Shown here one piece after another: positions 1 to 5,737 of a stretch of 7,126 bases of DNA. The notes under the pieces are model-generated. The model saw only the letters and a program-made list of their open reading frames with translations, had not been told where the DNA came from and did not search any database. The translations under genes were made by a program, and so were the position numbers. Every line of letters starts with the position of its first letter. Position 1 is the stretch's first letter. This DNA is from Bacteroidota bacterium (lineage in GTDB: Bacteria; Bacteroidota; Bacteroidia; Flavobacteriales; Flavobacteriaceae), in the NCBI GenBank assembly GCA_021793535.1, contig JAJYSO010000086.1:1-7126 (forward strand). Reading direction: 5' to 3'.

Positions 1-90
1 GCCTATACCGGTTAATGCGGCATACTTTTTAAGGGATTTATTTTGCGAGGGCTTCGGCTTTTCGTTGTTTTTTTGATTTTTGGTCATCAT
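1..90 (-). CDS. AtpZ/AtpI-family protein, N-terminal fragment cut by the window edge
   Basis: This is the first 30 codons of a gene that continues past the left edge. Reading the minus strand from the ATG at 90-88 (a second ATG follows at 87-85) gives a Lys/Asn-rich hydrophilic leader and then KKYAALTGIG at the edge. That pattern is typical of the start of the small AtpZ/AtpI membrane proteins encoded beside the F1Fo ATP synthase, where a basic leader precedes a Tyr-x-x-x-(S/T)-G-(I/L)-(G/A) segment entering the first transmembrane helix. An in-frame stop at 120-118 confines the start to a short interval. The first 53 nt lie inside the end of the bactofilin gene in another frame, which implies translational coupling. 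Family members help assemble the Fo c-ring or take part in ion uptake. Only the leader is visible, so the assignment rests on a short motif plus the gene order remembered from flavobacteria. Confidence 0.66.
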   Translation of the reverse strand, partial: MMTKNQKNNEKPKPSQNKSLKKYAALTGIG

Positions 91-475
91 TGGGGGTATT
101 GGCGGGACGTGAATGTTTCATCGTACAGGTTCCATTTAAGTGAGCTCCGGCTTCTACGGATAATCGTTGGGTAACGACTTCACCTTCAATGGTGCAAGTG
201 GATCGAAGGTTGAGTACATTGTCGACGGTCAAGCTTCCTTTTAACGTACCTTCAATGTCGGCGTCTCCACAAATGACATCCCCTTCGATAAGGCCGGTTT
301 GACCAAGGACGATTTTTTTGGAAGTTTTCAAATTCCCCTTTAGCTTTCCTTCGATGCGAAAGACTCCTTCACTGACAATGTCTCCGGTAATGGTCGAGCC
401 TTGTGCAATCCGATTTTGTTCTTGTTGCGAGTAATCTCCGTTCTTCATGCTTTTTTTGGTTTTTGAGTTAAACAT
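38..475 (-). CDS. Bactofilin (polymer-forming cytoskeletal protein)
   Basis: Bactofilins self-assemble without nucleotide into filaments and act as membrane-associated scaffolds, often for cell-wall enzymes or cell-shape control. The 145-aa product has the family layout. A polar basic tail covers residues 1-22. The core, about residues 23-118, is a right-handed beta-helix built from short Gly-rich rungs, with the signature GSTITGDIVSEGVFRIEG (residues 26-43) followed by repeating hydrophobic/Gly rungs such as KGNL, EGDV, EGTLKGSL and EGEV. A charged Lys/Gln-rich tail covers residues 119-145. The length is normal for the family. The ATG at 475 lies 3 nt after the sprE stop, and starting with MF is usual in related bactofilins, so this start is preferred to the internal Met10. 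The end overlaps the atpZ-like gene by 53 nt. The partner process in this organism cannot be told from the sequence. Confidence 0.93.
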   Translation of the reverse strand: MFNSKTKKSMKNGDYSQQEQNRIAQGSTITGDIVSEGVFRIEGKLKGNLKTSKKIVLGQTGLIEGDVICGDADIEGTLKGSLTVDNVLNLRSTCTIEGEVVTQRLSVEAGAHLNGTCTMKHSRPANTPNDDQKSKKQRKAEALAK

Positions 476-478
476 GCC

Positions 479-3400
479 TTATTTATTTTGTTCTTTTAGC
501 CAATCCAGATATTGAGCTAATGATTTATGAATCAGTATCTTTTCGTAATTTAAGGAGGAGATTTCAAAATGGTCATAAGGGAGTTGATCATCCAGCTTTT
601 TGTTCAGTAAATCTCTAAACTCGGTGAGCCCTAAAACACTTCTCAGTCCATGAATGATGACAAAAGTATCGCCTGGGGCGTACTGGTCTATAGAGGTGTG
701 TAGCCACTCGAAATGCTCTTTTTCTATATAGGTGTCGAGCTGCTTTTGTAAGGCGATGGCGGTTTGGGGATCCTCTTCTGGGATGCGGTAGATGAGTTTT
801 TGTTGGACCCAGGGGTCCGCCACAAAGGTTTCGTCTTTGATCTGGGGCAGGGACTGTTCTAGAATTTCACGCGCCTTTTCTCCTTCGATGCGATGGGGAT
901 AAGTCATAGCTACATGCTGTAGTTCTTTTTCATAAGCTGAAATTCCGTAGACGCGGCCCGTAATGATGGCTTTTAACAGTTCCATTTTAGCTAAGATGGG
1001 GTCATCTGCAAAAGCGCGCGTTTCTTTTTCTAGAGCTTCTAAGGTTTCACGGTATTGGCCCGACTGATAAGCCTTGTAGAGCTCCTCATAAACTTTTTCG
1101 GGATTGCCTGCATCGGATGTATAGGCGTTCGGATCGTTCAGAACTTGAGCATATCTGGAGTCCGGATAGTCCTTTAAGATGAGCGACCGGTAGAAAGCTG
1201 CTTTGTCGGAATGTCCTAAGCGTTGGTGTAATTTGTATAGCCGATAGGCAGAAGGTTTGATGAGCTCGGGGTTTGTGCTGACCGCTAACAAGCGTTCAAA
1301 GCGATTTGCGGCCAGTTCATCTTCGTGAAGTCTTTCGTCGTATATCAATCCCAATTGGTAATAGGCAAAGCTTCTTTCTTCTGCTAAATGATTCAGCTCT
1401 TCTGGATCATTAGGCAGGTATTGGAGGTAGGTTTCGACTTGGTATTTCGGGTCGTTTTCGATTTGTGCTATCACCTCGGCTTTGGTCGGCTCTGTCGGCG
1501 TATTAGCTCTTCTTTTTTCAGCAGCTGAGCGCGTATTTTTCATACGCCAATTGTCCTGTAATGCTCGATTGCCCCATATTTTTTGAAAAGTGAGCTGGCC
1601 TTGTTGAACCTGTGTGGGATTGTAAAAATAAAAGGATGCACTCCCTGAGAAAGAAGGGAGGGAAAAAGAGACCGCGCGGTTGCCTTTTTTGTTTTTTGTT
1701 TTTTTAGGGTTTTTCACCGCTTCTAAAGCTTGTTTTTTAAGGCTGTCCAAATGAGCGGATAAATAAGCCTCTCTATGGAAAGGATCCATCTCGGCCAACC
1801 GAAGGATACTGTCATTTTTATGAGCGATCTCCTCGAAGTGATTGATGTCCATCAAGCTGAGTCTTCTTTTTTTGAGTGCTCTATAAGTACGAGAAGAGGC
1901 TGGAACATTCACCATAGTACTGTCATAGTAGGCTGCGGCTAAGGGAAAGTCTTGATGGTCAAAATAATAATCTGCCAGATTTTGATAGATGGCATAGCTC
2001 AACTGGTGATCCCCAGGGTTGGTCTGTAGGGCTTGAACGTAATAAGGCAAAGCGGCTGGCATGGAATCTAATGCGCGGTATACTTCGGCTAGTTCATAAT
2101 TTATCAAGCTTCTATAGGGCTTGAGTTCCCAATCCTTGAGGCGCTTTTTTAAGTCCGCCAGCTGTGTTTTTTGCTCTGCTTCACCACTGTTTTCGCGAGC
2201 GAGACGAAGGGCCTTCATATAGGCATGAATCCAATACTCTCTGGGGATTTTGCGGTTCAAACTCACCATGTGTTGATACTGCTCAAGGGCCTGTTCTGGG
2301 CGTTCCATTTTTTCCAACAGCTGTCCTTTTATATAGTGATAGCGGCCTTTGTGCTCCTTGTCCTCTGCTCCGGTAAGGGCCAGGTCTAAAGCTGCTAAAG
2401 CCTGTTGGTTTTGCTTGGTATTTATATAAGCTTGTGCCAGTGTACTGGCTGCTTCTCTGAGGTTAGCTTTGTTGAGCTTAAATGGGGTAATGGTGTCTTT
2501 GACAGCCTCTTCTGTGCTATAGTCGCTGTTGTTTAAAAGATAAGAGAGCCGCTGGATGACCCGTTCTTCATTATTGCCTAGGCGTAAGTAGGTCTTTTCA
2601 ATCCATATATCGGCTGTGGTTAAAAAGTTTTGGTCCTCATAGCGGTTTAAGATGTAGTTAAAGGCTTCCAAGGCCGGGAAGTAACGTTGTTGGTAGTATC
2701 GCGTTTTACCGAGTAATAAAAAAGCTTCTTTAATGCGTTGATTGCGTTCCACACCTTTGAAGAGCATACTGTGCTTTTGGATGGCTTTGACCGCTTTTTC
2801 TTCGGCGATTTCAAAGGAAGTGTTCTCTTGGTAGGTAGCCAGAGTAGCGGCAAAGGCATCTGCTGAATTGGGTTCGTGTATAGGGCCGATTTGCCTGGGC
2901 GTATGTTGCCGAGTGCCCCGCTGTAGCGGGGAGGAAATAAAAGGTTGACTGCCCATTCCCATTCCTGGTCCTCCATATCTTTGATTGGATGGTGTAGAGG
3001 AGTAATTGGTGTTGTAAGTGGTTGTATTAGAAGGGTAGCCGTTTGCGGCAAGGGGATATTGTTGATCTTGTGGGTATGCAGCGGGAGCCGAATGTTGAGG
3101 GGTATTGTTGAATGTGCGCTGAGCAGCGGTGAGTTGCTGTGTATTTCGAAGCTGACTGGGGGTGTTGGAAAGGGAAAAGAACTCTTCTCTTCCCGAAGGA
3201 TTGGACAGGGCTTGTCTCTGGTTTTCATTTTGCAGCTGAAAATTTTCGTTGAGCTGCTTTTCGCGTTCTTTTCGAATGAGTTGGATGCGCTGTTGTGGGA
3301 CGAGTTCTTCCTCAGGATCCGCATAGTCTTCAGTCTGAGGAGGTTCCGGTTGCGGATCTTGGCCCGGCTGAGGGATCATCCTTCCGTAAATGATTTTCTC

Positions 3401-3640
3401 TTTGTCATTGAAGAGTGGTTCAATGGGCAAAAGGTGCCAGTAGTCATCTTGATAGCTTTCTGCAATACGGGTTTTGCCGTTTTCCAAAGCCAAATTACCG
3501 TGATAAATGGTGTTGTAGTAGCTGGTTAGGGCATGGTAATTTCGGTTTAGCCATCGGTCTTCTTTTCGGGAACAGGCGAAGGACACGAAAATCAATGCCC
3601 CCACACTGATTCTTTTGATAAAAATAGCTCGGCTTGTCAC
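479..3640 (-). CDS. sprE: Type IX secretion / gliding motility TPR lipoprotein SprE (PorW)
   Basis: SprE (PorW in Porphyromonas) is an envelope lipoprotein needed for type IX secretion and, in gliders, for motility. The GTG at 3640-3638 gives 1053 aa starting with a lipoprotein signal: basic MTSRAIFIKR, a hydrophobic stretch, then SFA-C with the lipid Cys at 23. After it come the family-type SRKEDRWLNRNYHAL segment (24-38) and WHLLPIEP (68-75). Residues about 88-257 are a Gln/Pro/Asn/Ser/Thr-rich insert. AEEKAVKAIQKHSM (279-292) opens the first TPR array (about 303-583). The conserved block FYFYNP...WGNRALQDNWR spans about 670-699, a second TPR array about 753-933, and a C-terminal domain with FVIIHGLRSVLG and ISSLNYEKILIHK about 978-1048. 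The frame stays open upstream to 3841, but starting there would bury the signal peptide. The protein is longer than SprE as I remember it (under 900 aa in Flavobacterium), largely because of the insert. It heads a run with bactofilin and atpZ. Confidence 0.88.
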   Translation of the reverse strand: MTSRAIFIKRISVGALIFVSFACSRKEDRWLNRNYHALTSYYNTIYHGNLALENGKTRIAESYQDDYWHLLPIEPLFNDKEKIIYGRMIPQPGQDPQPEPPQTEDYADPEEELVPQQRIQLIRKEREKQLNENFQLQNENQRQALSNPSGREEFFSLSNTPSQLRNTQQLTAAQRTFNNTPQHSAPAAYPQDQQYPLAANGYPSNTTTYNTNYSSTPSNQRYGGPGMGMGSQPFISSPLQRGTRQHTPRQIGPIHEPNSADAFAATLATYQENTSFEIAEEKAVKAIQKHSMLFKGVERNQRIKEAFLLLGKTRYYQQRYFPALEAFNYILNRYEDQNFLTTADIWIEKTYLRLGNNEERVIQRLSYLLNNSDYSTEEAVKDTITPFKLNKANLREAASTLAQAYINTKQNQQALAALDLALTGAEDKEHKGRYHYIKGQLLEKMERPEQALEQYQHMVSLNRKIPREYWIHAYMKALRLARENSGEAEQKTQLADLKKRLKDWELKPYRSLINYELAEVYRALDSMPAALPYYVQALQTNPGDHQLSYAIYQNLADYYFDHQDFPLAAAYYDSTMVNVPASSRTYRALKKRRLSLMDINHFEEIAHKNDSILRLAEMDPFHREAYLSAHLDSLKKQALEAVKNPKKTKNKKGNRAVSFSLPSFSGSASFYFYNPTQVQQGQLTFQKIWGNRALQDNWRMKNTRSAAEKRRANTPTEPTKAEVIAQIENDPKYQVETYLQYLPNDPEELNHLAEERSFAYYQLGLIYDERLHEDELAANRFERLLAVSTNPELIKPSAYRLYKLHQRLGHSDKAAFYRSLILKDYPDSRYAQVLNDPNAYTSDAGNPEKVYEELYKAYQSGQYRETLEALEKETRAFADDPILAKMELLKAIITGRVYGISAYEKELQHVAMTYPHRIEGEKAREILEQSLPQIKDETFVADPWVQQKLIYRIPEEDPQTAIALQKQLDTYIEKEHFEWLHTSIDQYAPGDTFVIIHGLRSVLGLTEFRDLLNKKLDDQLPYDHFEISSLNYEKILIHKSLAQYLDWLKEQNK

Positions 3641-3676
3641 GATATGCTCATTTGTCTGTGCGTTTAGAAAAACGCA
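3637..3676 (-). promoter_or_regulatory. sprE leader: 7-bp hairpin plus four-codon upstream ORF overlapping the GTG start
   Basis: Two elements sit just before the preferred GTG start. First, 3659-3665 and 3670-3676 are perfectly complementary (TGCGTTT, 4-nt loop, AAACGCA), giving a 7-bp RNA hairpin ending 18 nt upstream of the start codon. No U-run follows, so it does not look like a terminator. Second, a minus-strand ATG at 3651-3649 opens a four-codon frame (M-S-I-S) whose TGA stop at 3639-3637 overlaps the GTG in the sequence GTGA, an arrangement typical of translational coupling. Both are read directly from sequence. A role in controlling sprE translation is inference, and with so short an ORF chance is a serious alternative. 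Confidence 0.35.
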
Positions 3677-3739
3677 ATTTACGCTCCAGAAATAAAGAGT
3701 AAAAATACGCTTCTTTTGGAAGAAAGTGTGCAGAAAGCC

Positions 3740-3747
3740 CAAAAATA
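3740..3747 (-). promoter_or_regulatory. Candidate sprE promoter -7 box (TATTTTTG)
   Basis: On the minus strand this octamer matches all fixed positions of the Bacteroidota -7 consensus TAnnTTTG. A start of transcription a few bases downstream would give a leader of roughly 90 nt before the GTG at 3640, and would exclude translation from the upstream ATG codons at 3841 and 3823. The -33 element is weak: the nearest TTG (plus-strand 3776-3778) is 28 nt away instead of about 17-23. The region is A/T-rich, so a chance match is possible. Confidence 0.4.
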
Positions 3748-3820
3748 CAAAAAATCGCGAGGAACCTGAAAATTTCAAGGAAGGGCATGGCCCCCGATTT
3801 TGAGATTTAAAATTGGGATT

Positions 3821-3839
3821 CATAATAATGATTATTCTC
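3821..3839. promoter_or_regulatory. AT-rich palindrome resembling a Fur box
   Basis: Bases 3824-3836 form a perfect 13-bp palindrome, AATAATGATTATT, centred on G3830. Taking 19 bp around the same centre, 14 positions agree by eye with the classical Fur box GATAATGATAATCATTATC. It lies 9 bp upstream of the plus-strand -7 box at 3849, so a bound repressor would cover the -33 region of the djlA-like gene. Fur-family control is inference. AT-rich intergenic DNA often makes such palindromes by chance, and other dimeric regulators are possible. Confidence 0.27.
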
Positions 3840-3848
3840 AAGCTTCCT

Positions 3849-3856
3849 TATATTTG
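3849..3856 (+). promoter_or_regulatory. Candidate djlA-like promoter -7 box (TATATTTG)
   Basis: This octamer matches every fixed position of the Bacteroidota -7 consensus TAnnTTTG. Transcription would begin around 3860-3864, leaving a leader of about 12-16 nt before the ATG at 3876. That spacing supports the 3876 start over the in-frame upstream ATG at 3813. No good TTG -33 element is seen at the usual spacing; an AT-rich palindrome occupies that place. Confidence 0.5.
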
Positions 3857-3875
3857 CGCCAAAGTGATAATAAAG

Positions 3876-4631
3876 ATGATAAAGTGGATCGCCGCTTTTT
3901 TAGGCGCCATGTATTGGCGGTTTCCAGGAGCAATTTTAGGTTTTTTTGTGGGTTACCTGATTGAAATGTATATGCGAAATCAGGCTCGTAGAAACCCAAA
4001 TACAGCTTCTTCAAGAGGATATTCCTATGGGCGTCCGGTACAGGTGGGGGTTTTTAATTTTGAAGTCAATTTGCTTTCTTTAGCCGCAGTGGTGATCAAA
4101 GCGGACGGGTCCATCAGTCAAAGAGAATTGGATTATGTACGCGTATTCTTTGTACAGCAGTTTGGGAAAGAACGTGCGAATGCCACGTTTAAAATCTTTA
4201 ACGATGAAATCAAACGACAGCAGATAGCGCTTTCAGAAATCTGCAATCGTTTGCGCATGTACTCTACGTATGAAATGCGCTTGCAGATTCTTCATTTTTT
4301 ATTTGGTATTGCCAATGCTGATGGGCAAATTCACCGTGCTGAGGAAGACATTCTTCGACAGATTACAAGACAACTCAACATTCATCACGGTGATTTTGAG
4401 AGCATCAAAGCCATGTTTTTGACCGAGAGTGCAGACAATGCGTATAAAATTCTGGAAGTGGATAAAAAGGCTTCGGAGGCGGAGATTAAAAAAGCCTATC
4501 GAGAAATGGTAAAGAAATACCACCCGGACAGGCTTTCGGGAATGGATGAAGCTTATATCAAAGGCGCTCGTGAAAAATTTGAAAAGGTACAAGAAGCTTA
4601 TGACCGGATCAAAAAGGAGCGAGGTTTTTAA
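3876..4631 (+). CDS. djlA: DjlA-type membrane co-chaperone (TM segment + TerB + C-terminal J domain)
   Basis: J-domain proteins stimulate the ATPase of Hsp70 (DnaK). The DjlA type does so from the inner membrane with its domains in the cytoplasm. The 251-aa product has the same order as E. coli DjlA. A Gly-rich membrane segment spans about residues 5-29 (FLGAMYWRFPGAILGFFVGYL) and is followed by a basic linker (32-52). A TerB-like helical domain spans about 62-182, with its paired acidic motifs KADGSISQRE (75-84) and NADGQIHRAEE (147-157). A J domain spans about 188-249, with helix II KKAYREMVKKY, the catalytic HPD at 216-218, and helix III EKFEKVQEAYDRI; the protein ends just after it. An in-frame ATG at 3813 adds 21 residues, but the promoter box at 3849 and the DjlA-like N-terminus favour 3876. 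The gene is divergent from sprE. DjlA is assigned by architecture; a generic TerB/DnaJ protein is the alternative name. Confidence 0.85.
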   Translation: MIKWIAAFLGAMYWRFPGAILGFFVGYLIEMYMRNQARRNPNTASSRGYSYGRPVQVGVFNFEVNLLSLAAVVIKADGSISQRELDYVRVFFVQQFGKERANATFKIFNDEIKRQQIALSEICNRLRMYSTYEMRLQILHFLFGIANADGQIHRAEEDILRQITRQLNIHHGDFESIKAMFLTESADNAYKILEVDKKASEAEIKKAYREMVKKYHPDRLSGMDEAYIKGAREKFEKVQEAYDRIKKERGF

Positions 4632-4680
4632 GTTGTCTGTACTGCTGTTAAGAGAAGGTGACTCATGCTAAGACCAACGT

Positions 4681-5457
4681 TTATCCAAAAATGGCATTGA
4701 GTTCCTTTGCCAATCGTATTCCTCCTTTTTGTAGTTGTTCTCGAACAACCTCCATCCAATTGTAGGCATAGTCGTATCCCAAATGCTTTCCGTTTTGAGC
4801 AGAAGCGTAAATCTTGTCGGCTATCTGGACGGATTCCGCTAGCCAATCTACAGGGGTGCCCTGTTGTATGGTGCGGATTTTGTTTGGAGATAGTGAAAGT
4901 TCATTAGCAGCCAATTCCGAATAGCTCATCTTAAAGTAATCCAATAAATCCGAATCCCAGACTTTATGGAGGTTGCTCGCCTGTCCAAACCAGAAAACTT
5001 GGATGGTGTTTCCGCCTTTATCCTCTGGGCGGCCTACGTGCAAAGGTTGGTGCAGGTCCCCGATTAAATGGATGAGCATCTTTAAGTAAAAACGTTTTTT
5101 TTCGACGGGAGTAGCCGGATCTTTAAGGCCTTTTTTAATGGTGTCTAAAGCTGCGATGATATGGGGGCCTAAATCTTCCTTGGTCTGCTGATAGGTTTGA
5201 CCTTCGGGAATATTGACATAATGCCAGACGCTGTATTGGTCATAGCTGGGGTCGCTTTTGATGTCGTCCCCATATGTGGAGACCAGTGCCATACCTTCTC
5301 CCTGAAGAAGCTTATCGATGTTCTTTTTTGCTTTTTTAGTCAGGTACTTTGTGGCAATTTGAGCGGTTGCTCTATGGCCGGTCTTTCCCCAGTTTGGCGC
5401 TTTTGCCATAAGCAGTGCAGGAAAAAAGGCAACCCATAAGAAAAATATTTTGTGCAT
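4681..5457 (-). CDS. S1/P1-type secreted zinc nuclease
   Basis: S1/P1 nucleases use a trinuclear zinc site to cleave single-stranded DNA and RNA and often also remove 3' phosphates from nucleotides. The 258-aa product (a usual bacterial length) begins with a signal peptide of about 18-20 residues (MHKIFFLWVAFFPALLMAKA), so it should act in the periplasm or outside the cell. The zinc ligands of P1 can be placed in order: W23, H28 (in WGKTGHR), D64 (in YGDDIKSD), H79 (in VWHYVN), H130, D134 and H140 (in HLIGDLHQPLHVG), and H164 and D168 (in HKVWDSD). The spacings within 130/134/140 and 164/168 match P1. Two things are odd: the usual Trp-Ala-Asp around D64 is Tyr-Gly-Asp, and predicted cleavage leaves residues before W23, although in P1 the mature N-terminal Trp amine binds zinc. 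It converges on the djlA-like gene over 49 bp, where I see no clear terminator hairpin. Nutrient or phosphate scavenging is a likely role, by inference. Confidence 0.93.
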   Translation of the reverse strand: MHKIFFLWVAFFPALLMAKAPNWGKTGHRATAQIATKYLTKKAKKNIDKLLQGEGMALVSTYGDDIKSDPSYDQYSVWHYVNIPEGQTYQQTKEDLGPHIIAALDTIKKGLKDPATPVEKKRFYLKMLIHLIGDLHQPLHVGRPEDKGGNTIQVFWFGQASNLHKVWDSDLLDYFKMSYSELAANELSLSPNKIRTIQQGTPVDWLAESVQIADKIYASAQNGKHLGYDYAYNWMEVVREQLQKGGIRLAKELNAIFG

Positions 5458-5459
5458 GG

Positions 5460-5469
5460 CGTAATTACG
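5460..5469. repeat. 10-bp perfect palindrome abutting the nuclease start codon
   Basis: CGTAATTACG reads the same on both strands and ends 2 nt before the nuclease ATG (5457-5455, minus strand), in the position where ribosomes load. It could be a small operator or a start-site hairpin, or chance in short AT-rich DNA. No regulator can be named. Confidence 0.25.
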
Positions 5470-5643
5470 TTTGTTGATGGCCGTAAAAGTAGCAAATGCA
5501 AAGCTTAAGTCAGGCTAAATTGTAGAAATTATAACGGGAAAACAACGAGGGTGATCCTTAAGAAGGCTGGGGGGTAAAAAAGAAATGGTGAAGGGGGTTT
5601 CCTATAGAGGCGACAGTTGTTTTGAAGCCCTTCTTTGGACTCC

Positions 5644-5663
5644 GTCTAAATAGGAGGTTAGAC
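5644..5663. promoter_or_regulatory. Inverted repeat GTCTAA-N8-TTAGAC with AGGAGG in the loop
   Basis: Two perfect 6-bp arms (5644-5649 and 5658-5663) flank 8 bp that contain AGGAGG (5652-5657), a full Shine-Dalgarno core. The next base after the dyad is 2 bp before the promoter-like AACTTTTG at 5666. It could be an operator for the glutamate-synthase-like gene or an RNA hairpin presenting AGGAGG in its loop. The arms are A/T-rich and no U-tract follows, so a terminator is unlikely. No suitably placed ATG follows the AGGAGG. Confidence 0.3.
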
Positions 5664-5737
5664 AGAACTTTTGAGGATTAATTCCTTAACTTGTCTTGTG
5701 GTGAATCGGATGATTTGCTGTTAAAAATAGAATGCTT

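Larger units (their letters stand above)
5458..5737. other. Divergent intergenic region between nuclease and CDGSH-glutamate synthase genes
   Basis: This 280-bp stretch must hold promoters for both flanking genes. No perfect TAnnTTTG is present. The best minus-strand candidate is TACTTTTA at 5491-5484 (one mismatch), about 27 nt before the nuclease start. Plus-strand candidates are AACTTTTG at 5666-5673 (one mismatch) and ATGATTTG at 5710-5717 (two mismatches), the latter with a TTG at 5691-5693 and correctly placed for a leader of about 15 nt. The middle (5565-5600) is a purine-rich G/A tract. A 22-codon ORF (ATG 5585 to TAG 5653) has no recognisable features. No tRNA, riboswitch or terminator is recognised. 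Confidence 0.4.

Noticed and set aside
2647..3324. 225-aa minus-strand frame inside sprE
   Set aside because: It is fully contained in the sprE gene in another frame, has Ser/Pro/Leu-rich composition with no domain, and arises over the low-complexity insert.
2945..3529. 194-aa plus-strand frame opposite sprE
   Set aside because: It is antisense to the biased-composition SprE insert, with no recognisable domain and no promoter box noted; a shadow frame.
3659..3676. The sprE leader hairpin as a transcription terminator
   Set aside because: The stem is only 7 bp, A/T-rich at the loop end, and no U-tract follows on the minus strand.
3641..3841. 67-codon N-terminal extension of sprE from ATG 3841 or 3823
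   Set aside because: It would place the lipoprotein signal peptide and its Cys in the interior, it overlaps the djlA-like promoter region, and its residues resemble nothing in SprE. The GTG at 3640 gives a proper signal sequence.
4632..4680. Possible bidirectional terminator between the djlA-like and nuclease genes
   Set aside because: The position is right for one, but no convincing G/C-rich stem with a flanking T-run was found; the best pairing is only 3 bp.
4628..4846. 72-aa minus-strand frame across the end of the nuclease gene
   Set aside because: It overlaps the well-supported nuclease end in another frame, with no domain and no independent start signal.
5671..5724. Short ORF from TTG after AGGAGG (17 codons)
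   Set aside because: The spacing from AGGAGG to TTG is too long (13 nt), the product has no features, and TTG starts are rare; most likely chance.
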